Assembly (NCBI RefSeq): GCF_013155375.1
Contig: NZ_JABJQY010000001.1
Coordinates: forward strand, 62,001 to 126,000
From: Nocardioides sp. zg-1308
Lineage (GTDB): Bacteria; Actinomycetota; Actinomycetes; Propionibacteriales; Nocardioidaceae
Direction of reading: 5' to 3'
Length of the DNA stretch: 64,000 bases
Each line of letters starts with the position of its first letter. Within the stretch, counting starts at the first letter, position 1. The notes beneath the pieces were generated by a model, which had not been told where the DNA came from, ran no database searches, and saw only the letters and a program-made list of their open reading frames with translations. The position numbers and the translations under genes were made by a program. Shown here in pieces: positions 1 through 8,036 of this stretch.

Positions 1-150
1 CCACACCGTGCGCAGCATCTCGCAGGTGTCGTCCATGATCCGGAGGAACTCCGGGTCGAGGTGGCCGAGCAACGGCTGGGCGAGGGCGCTGGTCGCCTCG
101 GGATAGGGGTTCGAGGGACCGGGACCGAGGAGGTGGCGCTCGCGGATCAT
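1..150 (-). CDS. Class V aminotransferase, N-terminal 50 residues (cut by window edge); probable alanine/serine-glyoxylate aminotransferase
   Basis: The reverse complement starts with ATG at 150 and reads MIRERHLLGPGPSNPYPEA..., running off the window at base 1. The LLGPGPSNP start followed by LLGHLDPEF is typical of the PLP-dependent alanine-glyoxylate/serine-pyruvate aminotransferases, which convert glyoxylate to glycine. It starts 28 bp after the stop of the glycolate-oxidase-type gene on the same strand. The two are therefore probably one transcript that makes and then transaminates glyoxylate. Only 50 residues are visible and the catalytic lysine lies outside the window, so substrate choice is inference. 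Confidence 0.72.
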   Translation of the reverse strand, partial: MIRERHLLGPGPSNPYPEATSALAQPLLGHLDPEFLRIMDDTCEMLRTVW

Positions 151-178
151 GGGACCGAACCTAGCCAACCGGTCGCGC

Positions 179-1540
179 TCAGAGCACCGCACCGGGGTTG
201 AGGATGCCGTCGGGGTCGAGGGCGTCCTTGATGCGCCGCGTCAGCGCCATCACGTCGTCGCCGAGCATCTCCGGCAGCGCGACCTTCTTGGTCCGGCCCA
301 CGCCGTGCTCGCCGGTGATCGTGCCGCCGAGCCGGATCGCCGCGCGCAGCACGTCGTCGAAGGCGGCGCGGGCGCGACGCTCGGAGTCGGCGTCACCGGC
401 GGTGTAGACGATGATCGGATGGGTGTTGCCGTCGCCCGCGTGGGCGACCGTCGGGATCTCCACGCCGTGGCGCACGCCGATCTCCGTCACGGCCGCGAGC
501 AGGTCCGGCAGCAGCGGCACGGGCACCCCGACGTCCTCCAGCAGCAGCGCGCCGCGGGCCTCGACCGCCGGGAACGCCGCACGCCGCGCCGCGACGAACA
601 TCTCGCCCTCCGCCGGGTCGTCGGTGACGACGACCTCGGTGGCGCCGGCGGCCGTGCACGCCGCCTCGACGGCCACGACCTCCGCCGTACGGGCGTCGCC
701 GGGGGCGTCGGACTGCACGACGAGGAGGGCGCCGGCCCGCCGGTCGAGCCCGCGTGGCGAGAAGTCCTCGACGGCGTTGATGGAGGCCCGGTCCATCAGC
801 TCCATCATCGACGGGCGCAGTGTCCGGCGTACGGCGACGACGGCCGCGGCCGCGGCCACGACCGAGGGGAAGGACGCCACGAGCGTCGCCGGGGGCAGCG
901 GCAGCGGGACCAGTCGCAGGATCGCCCGGGTGACGATCCCGAGCGTCCCCTCGGAGCCGACGAAGAGCTTGACGAGGGACAGGCCGGCCACGTCCTTGAT
1001 CCGCTTGCCGCCCAGGGTCACCAGCGTGCCGTCGGCGAGCACGACGTCGAGGCCGAGGACGTAGTCGGTCGTCACGCCGTACTTGACGCAGCACAGCCCG
1101 CCGGCGTTGGTGGCGACGTTGCCGCCGATGGAGCAGATCTCGAAGGACGACGGGTCGGGCGGGTACCACAGGCCGTGCTCGCGGACCGCCGCCTTGACCT
1201 CGGCGTTGAGGGCACCCGGCTCCACCACCGCCACCTGGCAGTCGGCGTCGACCTCGATCGCGCGCATCCGCTCCAGGCTCAGCACGATGCCGCCGTCGAC
1301 GGCGCTCGCGCCACCGGACAGCCCGGACCCGGCGCCGCGCGGGACCACCGGGACGCCGTGCGTCGCGGCCCACCGCACGGCGGTCTGCACCTGCGCGGCG
1401 TCCTCGGCGCGCACCACCGCCACGGGCGTGCCCGCGGCGGTGTCCCGCGCCCAGTCGAAGCGGTATCCGGCGACGGTGGCGGGGTCCGTGACGACCACGC
1501 CGGCCGGCAGCGAGGCCACGAGGTCGGCGAGGGCTTCCAC
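179..1540 (-). CDS. FAD-linked oxidase, glycolate oxidase GlcD / D-lactate dehydrogenase type
   Basis: A 453-residue flavoprotein of the VAO family, close to the usual GlcD length. Residues 66-77 (VVPRGAGSGLSG) form the FAD-binding PP-loop, and GEHGVG at about 410-415 is the conserved C-terminal FAD-oxidase motif. It should oxidise a 2-hydroxy acid such as glycolate or D-lactate. The GTG start at 1540 is chosen because upstream ATGs would run into the divergent methyltransferase gene, which begins at 1581, and because this gives the family length. No GlcE or GlcF partner is adjacent; the downstream neighbour is a glyoxylate-type aminotransferase, which favours glycolate as substrate. D-lactate remains possible. 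Confidence 0.85.
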   Translation of the reverse strand: MEALADLVASLPAGVVVTDPATVAGYRFDWARDTAAGTPVAVVRAEDAAQVQTAVRWAATHGVPVVPRGAGSGLSGGASAVDGGIVLSLERMRAIEVDADCQVAVVEPGALNAEVKAAVREHGLWYPPDPSSFEICSIGGNVATNAGGLCCVKYGVTTDYVLGLDVVLADGTLVTLGGKRIKDVAGLSLVKLFVGSEGTLGIVTRAILRLVPLPLPPATLVASFPSVVAAAAAVVAVRRTLRPSMMELMDRASINAVEDFSPRGLDRRAGALLVVQSDAPGDARTAEVVAVEAACTAAGATEVVVTDDPAEGEMFVAARRAAFPAVEARGALLLEDVGVPVPLLPDLLAAVTEIGVRHGVEIPTVAHAGDGNTHPIIVYTAGDADSERRARAAFDDVLRAAIRLGGTITGEHGVGRTKKVALPEMLGDDVMALTRRIKDALDPDGILNPGAVL

Positions 1541-1580
1541 CCGGCCATCGTGGCACGGACGGGGCCCTATGCTCCCGGGC

Positions 1581-2732
1581 ATGGACGACACCGCCGCCGC
1601 CATCGTCGCCACCCGGCGCCAGCACATCCTCGACGGCACGGACGTCACGCAGGGCCGCAGCCTCGAGATCGGCCCCTTGGCCACCCCGATCCTCACCCGC
1701 GACATGGGCGACGTCCGCTACGTCGACGTGGTCGACCTGGCGGGGCTGCGTGAGCACTACGGCACCGACGCCACCGTGGTGACCGAGGACATCGTGGAGG
1801 TCGACTTCTGGCTGACCCGCGAGGACGGCAGCGTCAGCACCCTCGCCGAGGCGGTCGCGCCAGACGGTCCCTACCACCACGTGGTGGCCAGCCACGTGAT
1901 CGAGCACGTCCCCGACATGGTGCGGTGGCTCCAGGACGTCGCCGACGTGCTCGTCGACGGCGGGTCGCTGCTGCTCGCCGTGCCCGACCGGCGCTTCTGC
2001 TTCGACGCGTTGCGCTCGCCGGCGACGGTCGGGCAGGTGCTGCAGGCACACCACGACGGCGACCGGATCCCCTCGGTGCGCGCCGTCTACGACTACGCCC
2101 GCACCTCGGTCGAGTTCCCCACCGCGGCCGCCTGGGCCGGCGCATGGCCGCCCGAGCAGCGCACCGCGCCGCTCGATCGCGCCCGGACGATGGTGGCCCA
2201 GCAGCAGCAGGGGCTCTATGTCGACTGCCACGTCTGGCCGACCAGCCCCGTCGGGCTCGCCGACCTCCTCGCCGACCTCGTCGAGCTCGGCCTCGTCGAC
2301 TTCGGAGTGGAGCGCGTCACCGCGACGCAGCGCGGGCACCACGAGTTCTACGTGACCCTGCGCCGCTTCCACCGCGCCCGCGACCGGGACGTCCAGGCCG
2401 CCGAGGCGGTCGCCGCGCTGGGCGGCCTGCGCGCCGACCTCCCCGACGAGGACCGCACGTGGCCGCACCAGGTCCGCGAGGCGGAGCTGCTCGAGCAGCA
2501 GCAGGTGCTCGAGCGCCGGCTGGCGCGGGCGGAGGCACGGCTCGCCACGGCCACGGCGGCCCGCGACCGGGCCCGCGAGCAGCGCGACCGCGCCCGCAGG
2601 GACCGCCGGCGAGCGCGGGCGAGTGCCCGTGAGCTCGCCGCGCTCGTGGAGCCGCAGCGGACCCGGCCCGCCGTACGCCTCGTCGGCGGCGTGCGCCGCC
2701 GGCTGGGCCGGCTACGCCCCGGGCGCGGCTGA
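1581..2732 (+). CDS. SAM-dependent methyltransferase-like protein with C-terminal coiled coil
   Basis: A 383-residue protein. Residues 103-112 (ASHVIEHVPD) followed by a GGSLLLAVPDRR strand match the class I methyltransferase core of the Methyltransf_11/23 type found beside glycosyltransferases and surface-polymer genes. The classic N-terminal glycine-rich SAM loop is weak, so activity is not certain. From about residue 310 the chain is a charged Arg/Ala/Glu-rich coiled coil, unusual for a simple methyltransferase. The ATG at 1581 lies 40 bp from the divergent oxidase start. The 3' end overlaps the convergent MFS gene by 21 bp. The substrate is unknown. Confidence 0.7.
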   Translation: MDDTAAAIVATRRQHILDGTDVTQGRSLEIGPLATPILTRDMGDVRYVDVVDLAGLREHYGTDATVVTEDIVEVDFWLTREDGSVSTLAEAVAPDGPYHHVVASHVIEHVPDMVRWLQDVADVLVDGGSLLLAVPDRRFCFDALRSPATVGQVLQAHHDGDRIPSVRAVYDYARTSVEFPTAAAWAGAWPPEQRTAPLDRARTMVAQQQQGLYVDCHVWPTSPVGLADLLADLVELGLVDFGVERVTATQRGHHEFYVTLRRFHRARDRDVQAAEAVAALGGLRADLPDEDRTWPHQVREAELLEQQQVLERRLARAEARLATATAARDRAREQRDRARRDRRRARASARELAALVEPQRTRPAVRLVGGVRRRLGRLRPGRG

Positions 2733-4037
2733 CCCGGGCGCCGCTGACTCGGGTGCCGACTCGGGTCCCGACTCGGTTGCAGGCTCGGCCGCCCGCGCTG
2801 CCACGACCTCGTCGTTGTGCGCGATCTGGGCGAGCGAGCGCCACACCAGCGCCAGGGTGACCCCCGAGCCGACGAAGGCGAACCACCACGGCGCGGTCAG
2901 CCCCCAGACGTCGGCGATGAGCCCGCCGAGGAGCGAGCCGACGAGCATCCCGCCCATCACGCAGATCATGTAGACCGAGCCAACCCGGCCCTGCAGCTCG
3001 CTGGGGACCGCGCGCTGGCGCACGGACTGCGAGAGCGTGCCCCACACGAACGCGTACGCCCCGAAGAAGAACAGGAGCGGGTACGCCGCCCACGGCGAGG
3101 TCGTGAGGGCCATCGCCAGGTGGAAGAGCACCTCGGCGAGCAGCACCGCCCGCATGAGCGTGGCGAGCGGCACGCGCTTCTCGAGGCGCCCGTAGGCGAA
3201 CGTCGCGAGGAGCCCGCCGAGGGCGGAGGCGGTGATGAGCAGCCCGAACCCGGCCTCGTCGATGCCCACGCGCTCCAGCGCCCAGAGCACGAGCACCGAC
3301 CACGGCGCCGCCCAGGTGACGTTGAAGACGACGATGATGACGGCGAGCGTGCGGACCGGCGGGTTGCCCATCAGCCACCGCACCCCGTCGGCGATGTCCT
3401 GGCGGACGTGGGTGTCGACGTCGGCGCGAACGGGGCCGGGTGGCGTGCCGATCCGGGACACGAGAACGACGCCGACCGCGATGCACACCACCGTCACGGC
3501 GAACGGCCACACCATCCCGACCGTGAAGAGCACGGCGCCGACGGCGGGGCCGACGAGCTGGTTGCCGGTGATCATCCCGGCCATGAGCCGGGAGTTCGCG
3601 ATGCCGAGGTCCCGCTTCTCGACGAGCATCGGTGTGAGCGTGCCGGCGGTGGCGTCGACGAACACCTCGGCCGTTCCGAGCGCCAGCATGGCGCCGAGGA
3701 CGATCGCGATGTTGACGTGCCCGGTCGCCACGACGACGCACAGCCCGGCGAGGACCACCGCCCGCGCGGCGTTGGCGGCCATGATGACGCGGCGCCGGTC
3801 GAGGCGGTCGGCCATCGCGCCGGCGAAGAGGCCGAAGAACAGCCACGGGGCCTGCAGCGCGATCATCGCCGCGGAGACGAGGACCGGGCTGCGGGTCTGG
3901 GAGGCCACGAGCAGCGGGCCCGCCGCGATGAGGATCCCGTCGCCCAGGTTGGTCACCCACGACGACCCGACGAGCCAGCGGAACCCGCTGCCGAGACGCG
4001 TCGGGAAGATCGTCTCGACGAGGGCGCTCACAAGCAC
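2712..4037 (-). CDS. MFS transporter (12-TM, drug/enterobactin exporter type)
   Basis: A 441-residue, strongly hydrophobic protein with about 12 predicted membrane spans. The loop AMADRLDRRRVIM after the second span matches the MFS signature between TM2 and TM3. The overall pattern resembles MFS_3/enterobactin-exporter-like proteins. It begins with GTG at 4037 and ends in a soluble tail with ESGP/ESAP-type repeats encoded by short GACTCGG-type DNA repeats. It lies downstream of the small coiled-coil gene on the same strand, possibly co-transcribed. The substrate cannot be told from sequence. Confidence 0.85.
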   Translation of the reverse strand: MLVSALVETIFPTRLGSGFRWLVGSSWVTNLGDGILIAAGPLLVASQTRSPVLVSAAMIALQAPWLFFGLFAGAMADRLDRRRVIMAANAARAVVLAGLCVVVATGHVNIAIVLGAMLALGTAEVFVDATAGTLTPMLVEKRDLGIANSRLMAGMITGNQLVGPAVGAVLFTVGMVWPFAVTVVCIAVGVVLVSRIGTPPGPVRADVDTHVRQDIADGVRWLMGNPPVRTLAVIIVVFNVTWAAPWSVLVLWALERVGIDEAGFGLLITASALGGLLATFAYGRLEKRVPLATLMRAVLLAEVLFHLAMALTTSPWAAYPLLFFFGAYAFVWGTLSQSVRQRAVPSELQGRVGSVYMICVMGGMLVGSLLGGLIADVWGLTAPWWFAFVGSGVTLALVWRSLAQIAHNDEVVAARAAEPATESGPESAPESAAPGSAAPGA

Positions 4038-4077
4038 CGGACCCTACGTGGCGCGCCGGCGCCGACGCACCGGGATA

Positions 4078-4272
4078 TCAGGCGGGCTGCAGGTCCTCCA
4101 CGGTGAGCTCCTGCTCGCGCGCGGCCGCCGCGAGCCGGTCGTTGTCGGCCTGGAGCCTCAGGACGAGGGCCTCGAGGTCGGCGACGCGGCGCCGCAGACG
4201 GCGGTTCTGCACGGCGAGGACGGCGGTGCTCCGCACGTCGTTGTCGATGTGACCCATCAGCGCCTTGGCCAT
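4078..4272 (-). CDS. Small coiled-coil protein, function unknown
   Basis: A 64-residue protein starting MAKALMGHIDND. The start at 4272 is supported by an AAAGG-type ribosome binding site just upstream, whereas the longer reading frame has none. The C-terminal two thirds (RRLRRRVADLEALVLRLQADN) form heptads of a short coiled coil. Similar small proteins are common in actinobacteria, but I know no assigned function. It sits between mutM and the MFS gene on the same strand. Confidence 0.65.
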   Translation of the reverse strand: MAKALMGHIDNDVRSTAVLAVQNRRLRRRVADLEALVLRLQADNDRLAAAAREQELTVEDLQPA

Positions 4273-4305
4273 GGGGAGCCTTTCGGGACAAGGTCCGGAC
4301 ACGAG

Positions 4306-4328
4306 CGGCCGGCCACGGGGACCGGCCG
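4306..4328. terminator. GC-rich hairpin after mutM
   Basis: CGGCCGG (4306-4312) pairs with CCGGCCG (4322-4328) around a 9-nt loop, between the mutM stop and the start of the small downstream gene. No T-run follows, so it may be a weak or factor-dependent terminator or only an mRNA-stabilising hairpin. Confidence 0.35.
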
Positions 4329-4367
4329 TCTCCAAGAGTCCCACCGCGCGACGGGCGGGTCAACGCC

Positions 4368-5264
4368 TCAGCGGCGGGGACGGGCCCGCGGCGGGCGCTG
4401 GCAGGTGGGGCAGAAGAACGACGACCGGTTCATGAAGGCGACGCGGCGGATGGGCGTGCCGCACCTGCGGCACGGCTGGCCCTCCTGGCCGTAGGCGTCG
4501 AGGGACCGGTCGAAGTAGCCCGACTCGCCGTTGACGTTGACGTAGAGCGCGTCGAACGACGTGCCGCCCTGGGCGAGCGCCTCGCCCATGACGGCGCGGA
4601 CGTGGCCGAGCAGCTCACGCAGCACCGGCCCGGTGAGCCGGTCGCCGGGGCGCTCGCCGTGCAGCCGGGCGCGCCACAGCGCCTCGTCGGCGTAGATGTT
4701 GCCCACCCCGGAGATGAGGCCCTGGTCGAGGAGCAGCCGCTTGACCGCGGACGTACGCCGGCGGGCGCGGCGCACGAACTCCTCGTCGTCGAAGTCGGGG
4801 TCGATCGGGTCGCGGGCGATGTGCACGATCTCGGTCGGCAGCCCCGCGCCGCCCTCGGAGACGACGAGGCCGCCGAACATGCGCTGGTCGACGAAGCGCA
4901 TCTCGAGGGGCCGTGCCTCGGGGGCGCCCTCGGCCGGGGTGAGGAGGAACCGCACCCGCAGGTGCCGCTCGTCGGGTGCGCCGGGCTCGTGCAGCAGCAT
5001 CTGCCCGCTCATGCCGAGGTGACCGAGCAGGGCGTCACCGCTCTCCTGCCCCGACTGCGGCGCGAGGGCGAGCCAGAAGTACTTGCCGCGACGGCGAACG
5101 GCCGTGATCCGCTGGCCGACCAGCGCGGCGACGAAGCCGGTCGAGCCGCGGTGGTCGCGGCGCACGGGCCGCGGGTGCAGCACCTCGACGGCCGCGATGG
5201 TGCTGCCGACGACGTGGCGCTCGAGGCCGGCGCGGACGACCTCGACCTCGGGGAGCTCGGGCAC
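4368..5264 (-). CDS. mutM: Formamidopyrimidine-DNA glycosylase (Fpg/MutM)
   Basis: A 298-residue base-excision-repair enzyme that removes 8-oxoguanine and formamidopyrimidines and nicks the strand by beta/delta elimination. The N-terminal PELPEVE after the initiator carries the catalytic Pro and Glu. The C-terminal zinc finger is complete: Cys265, Cys268, Cys285 and Cys288, with NRSS between the pairs. The start is GTG at 5264, fixed by the PELPE motif. It begins 3 bp after the rnc stop, so the two are co-transcribed, as in many actinobacteria. DNA-repair function is secure. Confidence 0.96.
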   Translation of the reverse strand: MPELPEVEVVRAGLERHVVGSTIAAVEVLHPRPVRRDHRGSTGFVAALVGQRITAVRRRGKYFWLALAPQSGQESGDALLGHLGMSGQMLLHEPGAPDERHLRVRFLLTPAEGAPEARPLEMRFVDQRMFGGLVVSEGGAGLPTEIVHIARDPIDPDFDDEEFVRRARRRTSAVKRLLLDQGLISGVGNIYADEALWRARLHGERPGDRLTGPVLRELLGHVRAVMGEALAQGGTSFDALYVNVNGESGYFDRSLDAYGQEGQPCRRCGTPIRRVAFMNRSSFFCPTCQRPPRARPRR

Positions 5265-5267
5265 GGC

Positions 5268-6053
5268 TCAGGCGTCGGTGCCCACGGGAGCCGCCTCGGG
5301 CTCGACCGCGGTGCCGTCGGCGTGGGCGGCGTGGGCGGTCCGGATCTCCCGGTAGGCCGTCTCGGCGGCGCCCTGCTCGGCCTCCTTCTTGGAGCGGCCC
5401 TTGCCGTTGCCGAGGACGAGGTCGCCGACGCGGACCCGCGCGACGAAGGTCTTCATGTGGTCGGGGCCGTCGTCCTCGATGAGGTACTCCGGCACGCCGA
5501 GGCCGAGGTCGGCCGACAGCTCCTGCAGGGAGGTCTTCCAGTCGAGGCCGGCGCCCATCGAGGCGGCCGCCTCCATCACCGGGTCGAACAGCCGGTGGAC
5601 CACCTTGGCGGCCTCGTCCATGCCGCCGCTGAGGTGGATCGCGCCGATGACCGCCTCGACGGTGTCGGACAGGATCGAGGCCTTGTCGCGACCGCCGGTC
5701 GTCTCCTCGCCCCGGCCGAGCTTGATGTGCCGGCCGAGGTCGATCTCGCGCGCCACGTCGGCCAGGGCGCGCGCGTTGACGACCGCCGCGCGCAGCTTGG
5801 CCAGCCGGCCCTCGGAGAAGTCCGGGTGGGTGGTGTAGAGCGTCTCGGTGACCACCACCCCGAGCACCGAGTCGCCGAGGAACTCCAGGCGCTCGTTGGT
5901 GGGGATCTGCCCGTTCTCGTAGGCGTACGAGCGGTGCGTCAGGGCACGCTGCAGCAGCTCGGGATCCAGGACCGGATCACCGAGCGCTGCGCGGAGCTCG
6001 TCGGTGGTCAGAGGACCTGGCGACGGTCGGCCCGGGCGCCGTACTGGCCGCAC
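5268..6053 (-). CDS. rnc: Ribonuclease III
   Basis: Double-strand-specific endoribonuclease that processes rRNA and mRNA. The [12 protein letters not shown] signature supplies acidic catalytic residues. [16 protein letters not shown] forms the second acidic site. A C-terminal dsRNA-binding domain ([13 protein letters not shown] through [13 protein letters not shown]) follows. The start is ambiguous. GTG at 6053 is the nearest conventional start and lies inside rpmF in another frame. The homologous N-terminus ([12 protein letters not shown]) begins instead at CTG 6011, where CTGA overlaps the rpmF stop and would give translational coupling. The stop at 5268 is certain. Confidence 0.93.
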   Translation of the reverse strand: MRPVRRPGRPSPGPLTTDELRAALGDPVLDPELLQRALTHRSYAYENGQIPTNERLEFLGDSVLGVVVTETLYTTHPDFSEGRLAKLRAAVVNARALADVAREIDLGRHIKLGRGEETTGGRDKASILSDTVEAVIGAIHLSGGMDEAAKVVHRLFDPVMEAAASMGAGLDWKTSLQELSADLGLGVPEYLIEDDGPDHMKTFVARVRVGDLVLGNGKGRSKKEAEQGAAETAYREIRTAHAAHADGTAVEPEAAPVGTDA

Positions 6054-6193
6054 TGGCCGCACGCGCGGTGCGGGAGGTGCTTGGCGCCGCAGGCGGGGTT
6101 GGCGCAGGTCACGAGGGTCGGCGCGACGGCCTTCCACTGCGAACGGCGGTGACGCGTGTTGCTGCGCGACATCTTCCGCTTCGGAACAGCCAT
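6008..6193 (-). CDS. rpmF: 50S ribosomal protein L32
   Basis: A 61-residue ribosomal protein beginning [20 protein letters not shown], the conserved L32 start. Cys pairs in CANPAC and CGQC form the zinc ribbon, so this is the zinc-binding paralogue type. An AGGAGA ribosome binding site precedes ATG 6193. The gene lies 55 bp downstream of yceD (DUF177) and its stop overlaps a candidate rnc start. This is the widespread yceD-rpmF-rnc order. Confidence 0.97.
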   Translation of the reverse strand: MAVPKRKMSRSNTRHRRSQWKAVAPTLVTCANPACGAKHLPHRACGQCGQYGARADRRQVL

Positions 6194-6248
6194 GGTGTGT
6201 CTCCTGTTGCTTCGGCTTGCTGGTCAGCCGGGGATTCCCGGTGAGTGG

Positions 6249-6836
6249 TCAGTCCTGGTCGTGCGAGTCCTGCTGCAGCCCCTGCAGCCCTGCCCATCGC
6301 GGGTCGATCGGCGCGTCGTGCGCGTGGTCGGGGTCGTCCGCGAGCCGCGCACCGCACTCGGTGCACAACCCGGGGCAATCGTCCATGCACAGCGGCTGGA
6401 ACGGTAGTGCGAGCACCACCGCGTCCCGCAGCAGGGGCTCGAGGTCGAGCAGGTCGTCCTCGAGCAGGCTGGTCTCGTCGTCGAGGTCACGGTCGTCGTG
6501 CTCCGTGGCCTTGACGTGCTGGTCGGGGTAGACGTACAGCTCCTGCAGCCGAGCGTGGATCTCGTCCTTGATCGGCTCCAGGCACCGCACGCACTCCCCC
6601 TCGAGCGTGGCCGTGGCCGTGCCCGTGAGCAGCACGCCCTCCATGACCGCCTCCAGCCGCAGGTCGAGCTCGACCGGCGATCCTTCGGGGACACCGAGGA
6701 CTTCGATGCCAAGTTCTGCTGGTGCCGGAACGGTCAGCTCGAGCTCCCGCTGGGACCCCGGGCGGCGGCCGAGCTCGCGAGTATCGAGCACGAGCGGCGC
6801 CCTCGGGTCCAGGCTGGTCACGACGAACTCCCACAT
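6249..6836 (-). CDS. YceD/DUF177 family protein (23S rRNA accumulation protein)
   Basis: A 195-residue DUF177 protein. The conserved GECVRCLEP motif is visible mid-protein, and a CMDDCPGLCTECG cysteine cluster lies near the C-terminus. LDTRELGRRPGS near the N-terminus is typical of the actinobacterial form. In plants and E. coli this family is needed for 23S rRNA accumulation and is almost always upstream of rpmF, as here. ATG 6836 is chosen because it opens directly into the conserved N-terminus; the longer frame has no supported start. Confidence 0.88.
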   Translation of the reverse strand: MWEFVVTSLDPRAPLVLDTRELGRRPGSQRELELTVPAPAELGIEVLGVPEGSPVELDLRLEAVMEGVLLTGTATATLEGECVRCLEPIKDEIHARLQELYVYPDQHVKATEHDDRDLDDETSLLEDDLLDLEPLLRDAVVLALPFQPLCMDDCPGLCTECGARLADDPDHAHDAPIDPRWAGLQGLQQDSHDQD

Positions 6837-6918
6837 CTGGACACCAACACAACCTCGGAATCGTATCGGTCGCCCCACCGGCGGGGCAAAACGAGTGGCG
6901 GGTGGGGCCGCTCGGACC

Positions 6919-7404
6919 TCAGCCGCGGCGGTCGGCGAGACGGCGTACGAGCTGCTCGCGGACCGGCTCGGGCAGCAGCCCGCGTACGTCTCCACCGAGG
7001 CCGGCGACCTCCTTGACGAGGCTCGAGGAGACGAACGCGTTGCCCACGGCGGTGGGCAGGAACACCGTCTCCACCCCGGTCAGGTGCGAGTTCATCTGGG
7101 CCATCGGGAGCTCGTACTCGTAGTCGCCGGGGCCGCGCAGGCCCTTGACGATCGCGACGGCGTCGAGCTCGCGGCAGAAGTCGACGATCAGGCCCTCGAA
7201 GCCGGCCACCCGGACGTTGGCCATCCCGGCCGTGGCCTCCTCGAGCATGGCGATGCGCTCGTCGGGGGTGAAGAGCCGGTTCTTGGACATGTTGGTGCCG
7301 ATGGCGACGACCACCTCGTCGAACAGCCCGGCGGCCCGGGCGACGATGTCGAGGTGGCCGTGGGTCACCGGGTCGAAGGACCCGGGGCAGACGGCGCGAC
7401 GCAC
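6919..7404 (-). CDS. coaD: Phosphopantetheine adenylyltransferase
   Basis: A 161-residue enzyme for the penultimate step of CoA synthesis, joining 4'-phosphopantetheine and ATP to dephospho-CoA. The nucleotidyltransferase motif THGHL is at residues 14-18, the substrate-binding [11 protein letters not shown] segment is in the middle, and the ISSS-like VSSSLVKE motif is near the C-terminus. The start is GTG 7404 with an AAGGGAG ribosome binding site about 7 bases upstream. It follows rsmD by 52 bp on the same strand, the standard rsmD-coaD pair. Confidence 0.96.
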   Translation of the reverse strand: MRRAVCPGSFDPVTHGHLDIVARAAGLFDEVVVAIGTNMSKNRLFTPDERIAMLEEATAGMANVRVAGFEGLIVDFCRELDAVAIVKGLRGPGDYEYELPMAQMNSHLTGVETVFLPTAVGNAFVSSSLVKEVAGLGGDVRGLLPEPVREQLVRRLADRRG

Positions 7405-7456
7405 GCGGACTCCCTTCGAGCGGAGGCTCCAGGACGGGTGCGGTGGAGGCTGGCCG

Positions 7457-8026
7457 TCAGGGTGCCGGGGTGGCGTGACCGTACCAAAGCGCGGTCTCGC
7501 CGTAGCGCTTCGTACGGTCGCCCTCGATGCCGTCCGGCCAGGTCACCGCGCTGCGCTTGGCGGCGCGCTCGACGACCACGAGCGCACCGGGCACGAGCCA
7601 GCCGTGGGCAACGAGCGCGACCAGGTCGGCGCGGACGTCGCCGTCGGGCATCGGGTAGGGCGGGTCGGAGAACACCACGTCGTAGGGAGCGGCGGGCGAG
7701 CTGGCGAGGAAGGTCGACACGCCTGCGGCCACCACGCGGGCCCGGCCGAAGCCGAGGGTCGTGGCGTTGCGACTGATCAGCGCTGCCGTGCGCCGGTCCT
7801 GCTCGACCATGGTGACCACGCCGGCCCCGCGCGACCACGCCTCGAGGCCGACCGCGCCGGAGCCGGCGTAGAGGTCGAGGAAGCGCAGCCCGTCGAGGGA
7901 CCCGGTGCGCGACTCGACGGCCGAGAACAGGGCCTCGCGCACCCGGTCGCTCGTCGGGCGGGTCGTCTGGCCGCGCGGCGTCTCCAGCCGGCGGCCGCCC
8001 GCCGTTCCCCCGATGATCCGAGTCAT
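7457..8026 (-). CDS. rsmD: 16S rRNA (guanine966-N2)-methyltransferase
   Basis: A 189-residue methyltransferase that modifies G966 of 16S rRNA using SAM. Residues 51-60 ([10 protein letters not shown]) form the SAM-binding loop, and DPPY at 121-124 is the N6/N2-amino methyltransferase catalytic motif. The [10 protein letters not shown] start fixes ATG 8026. It begins 10 bp after the recG stop and precedes coaD. Role and start are well supported. Confidence 0.94.
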   Translation of the reverse strand: MTRIIGGTAGGRRLETPRGQTTRPTSDRVREALFSAVESRTGSLDGLRFLDLYAGSGAVGLEAWSRGAGVVTMVEQDRRTAALISRNATTLGFGRARVVAAGVSTFLASSPAAPYDVVFSDPPYPMPDGDVRADLVALVAHGWLVPGALVVVERAAKRSAVTWPDGIEGDRTKRYGETALWYGHATPAP

Positions 8027-8036
8027 GTCGTCGCGA

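Noticed and set aside
393..2468. Long open frames opposite or overlapping real genes
   Set aside because: They have Arg/Pro/Ala-rich compositions typical of out-of-frame GC-rich DNA and show no family motifs, while the overlapping frames do.
2712..4037. Signs of horizontal transfer around the first MFS gene
   Set aside because: GC content and codon use match the neighbours, and there are no flanking repeats or integrase.
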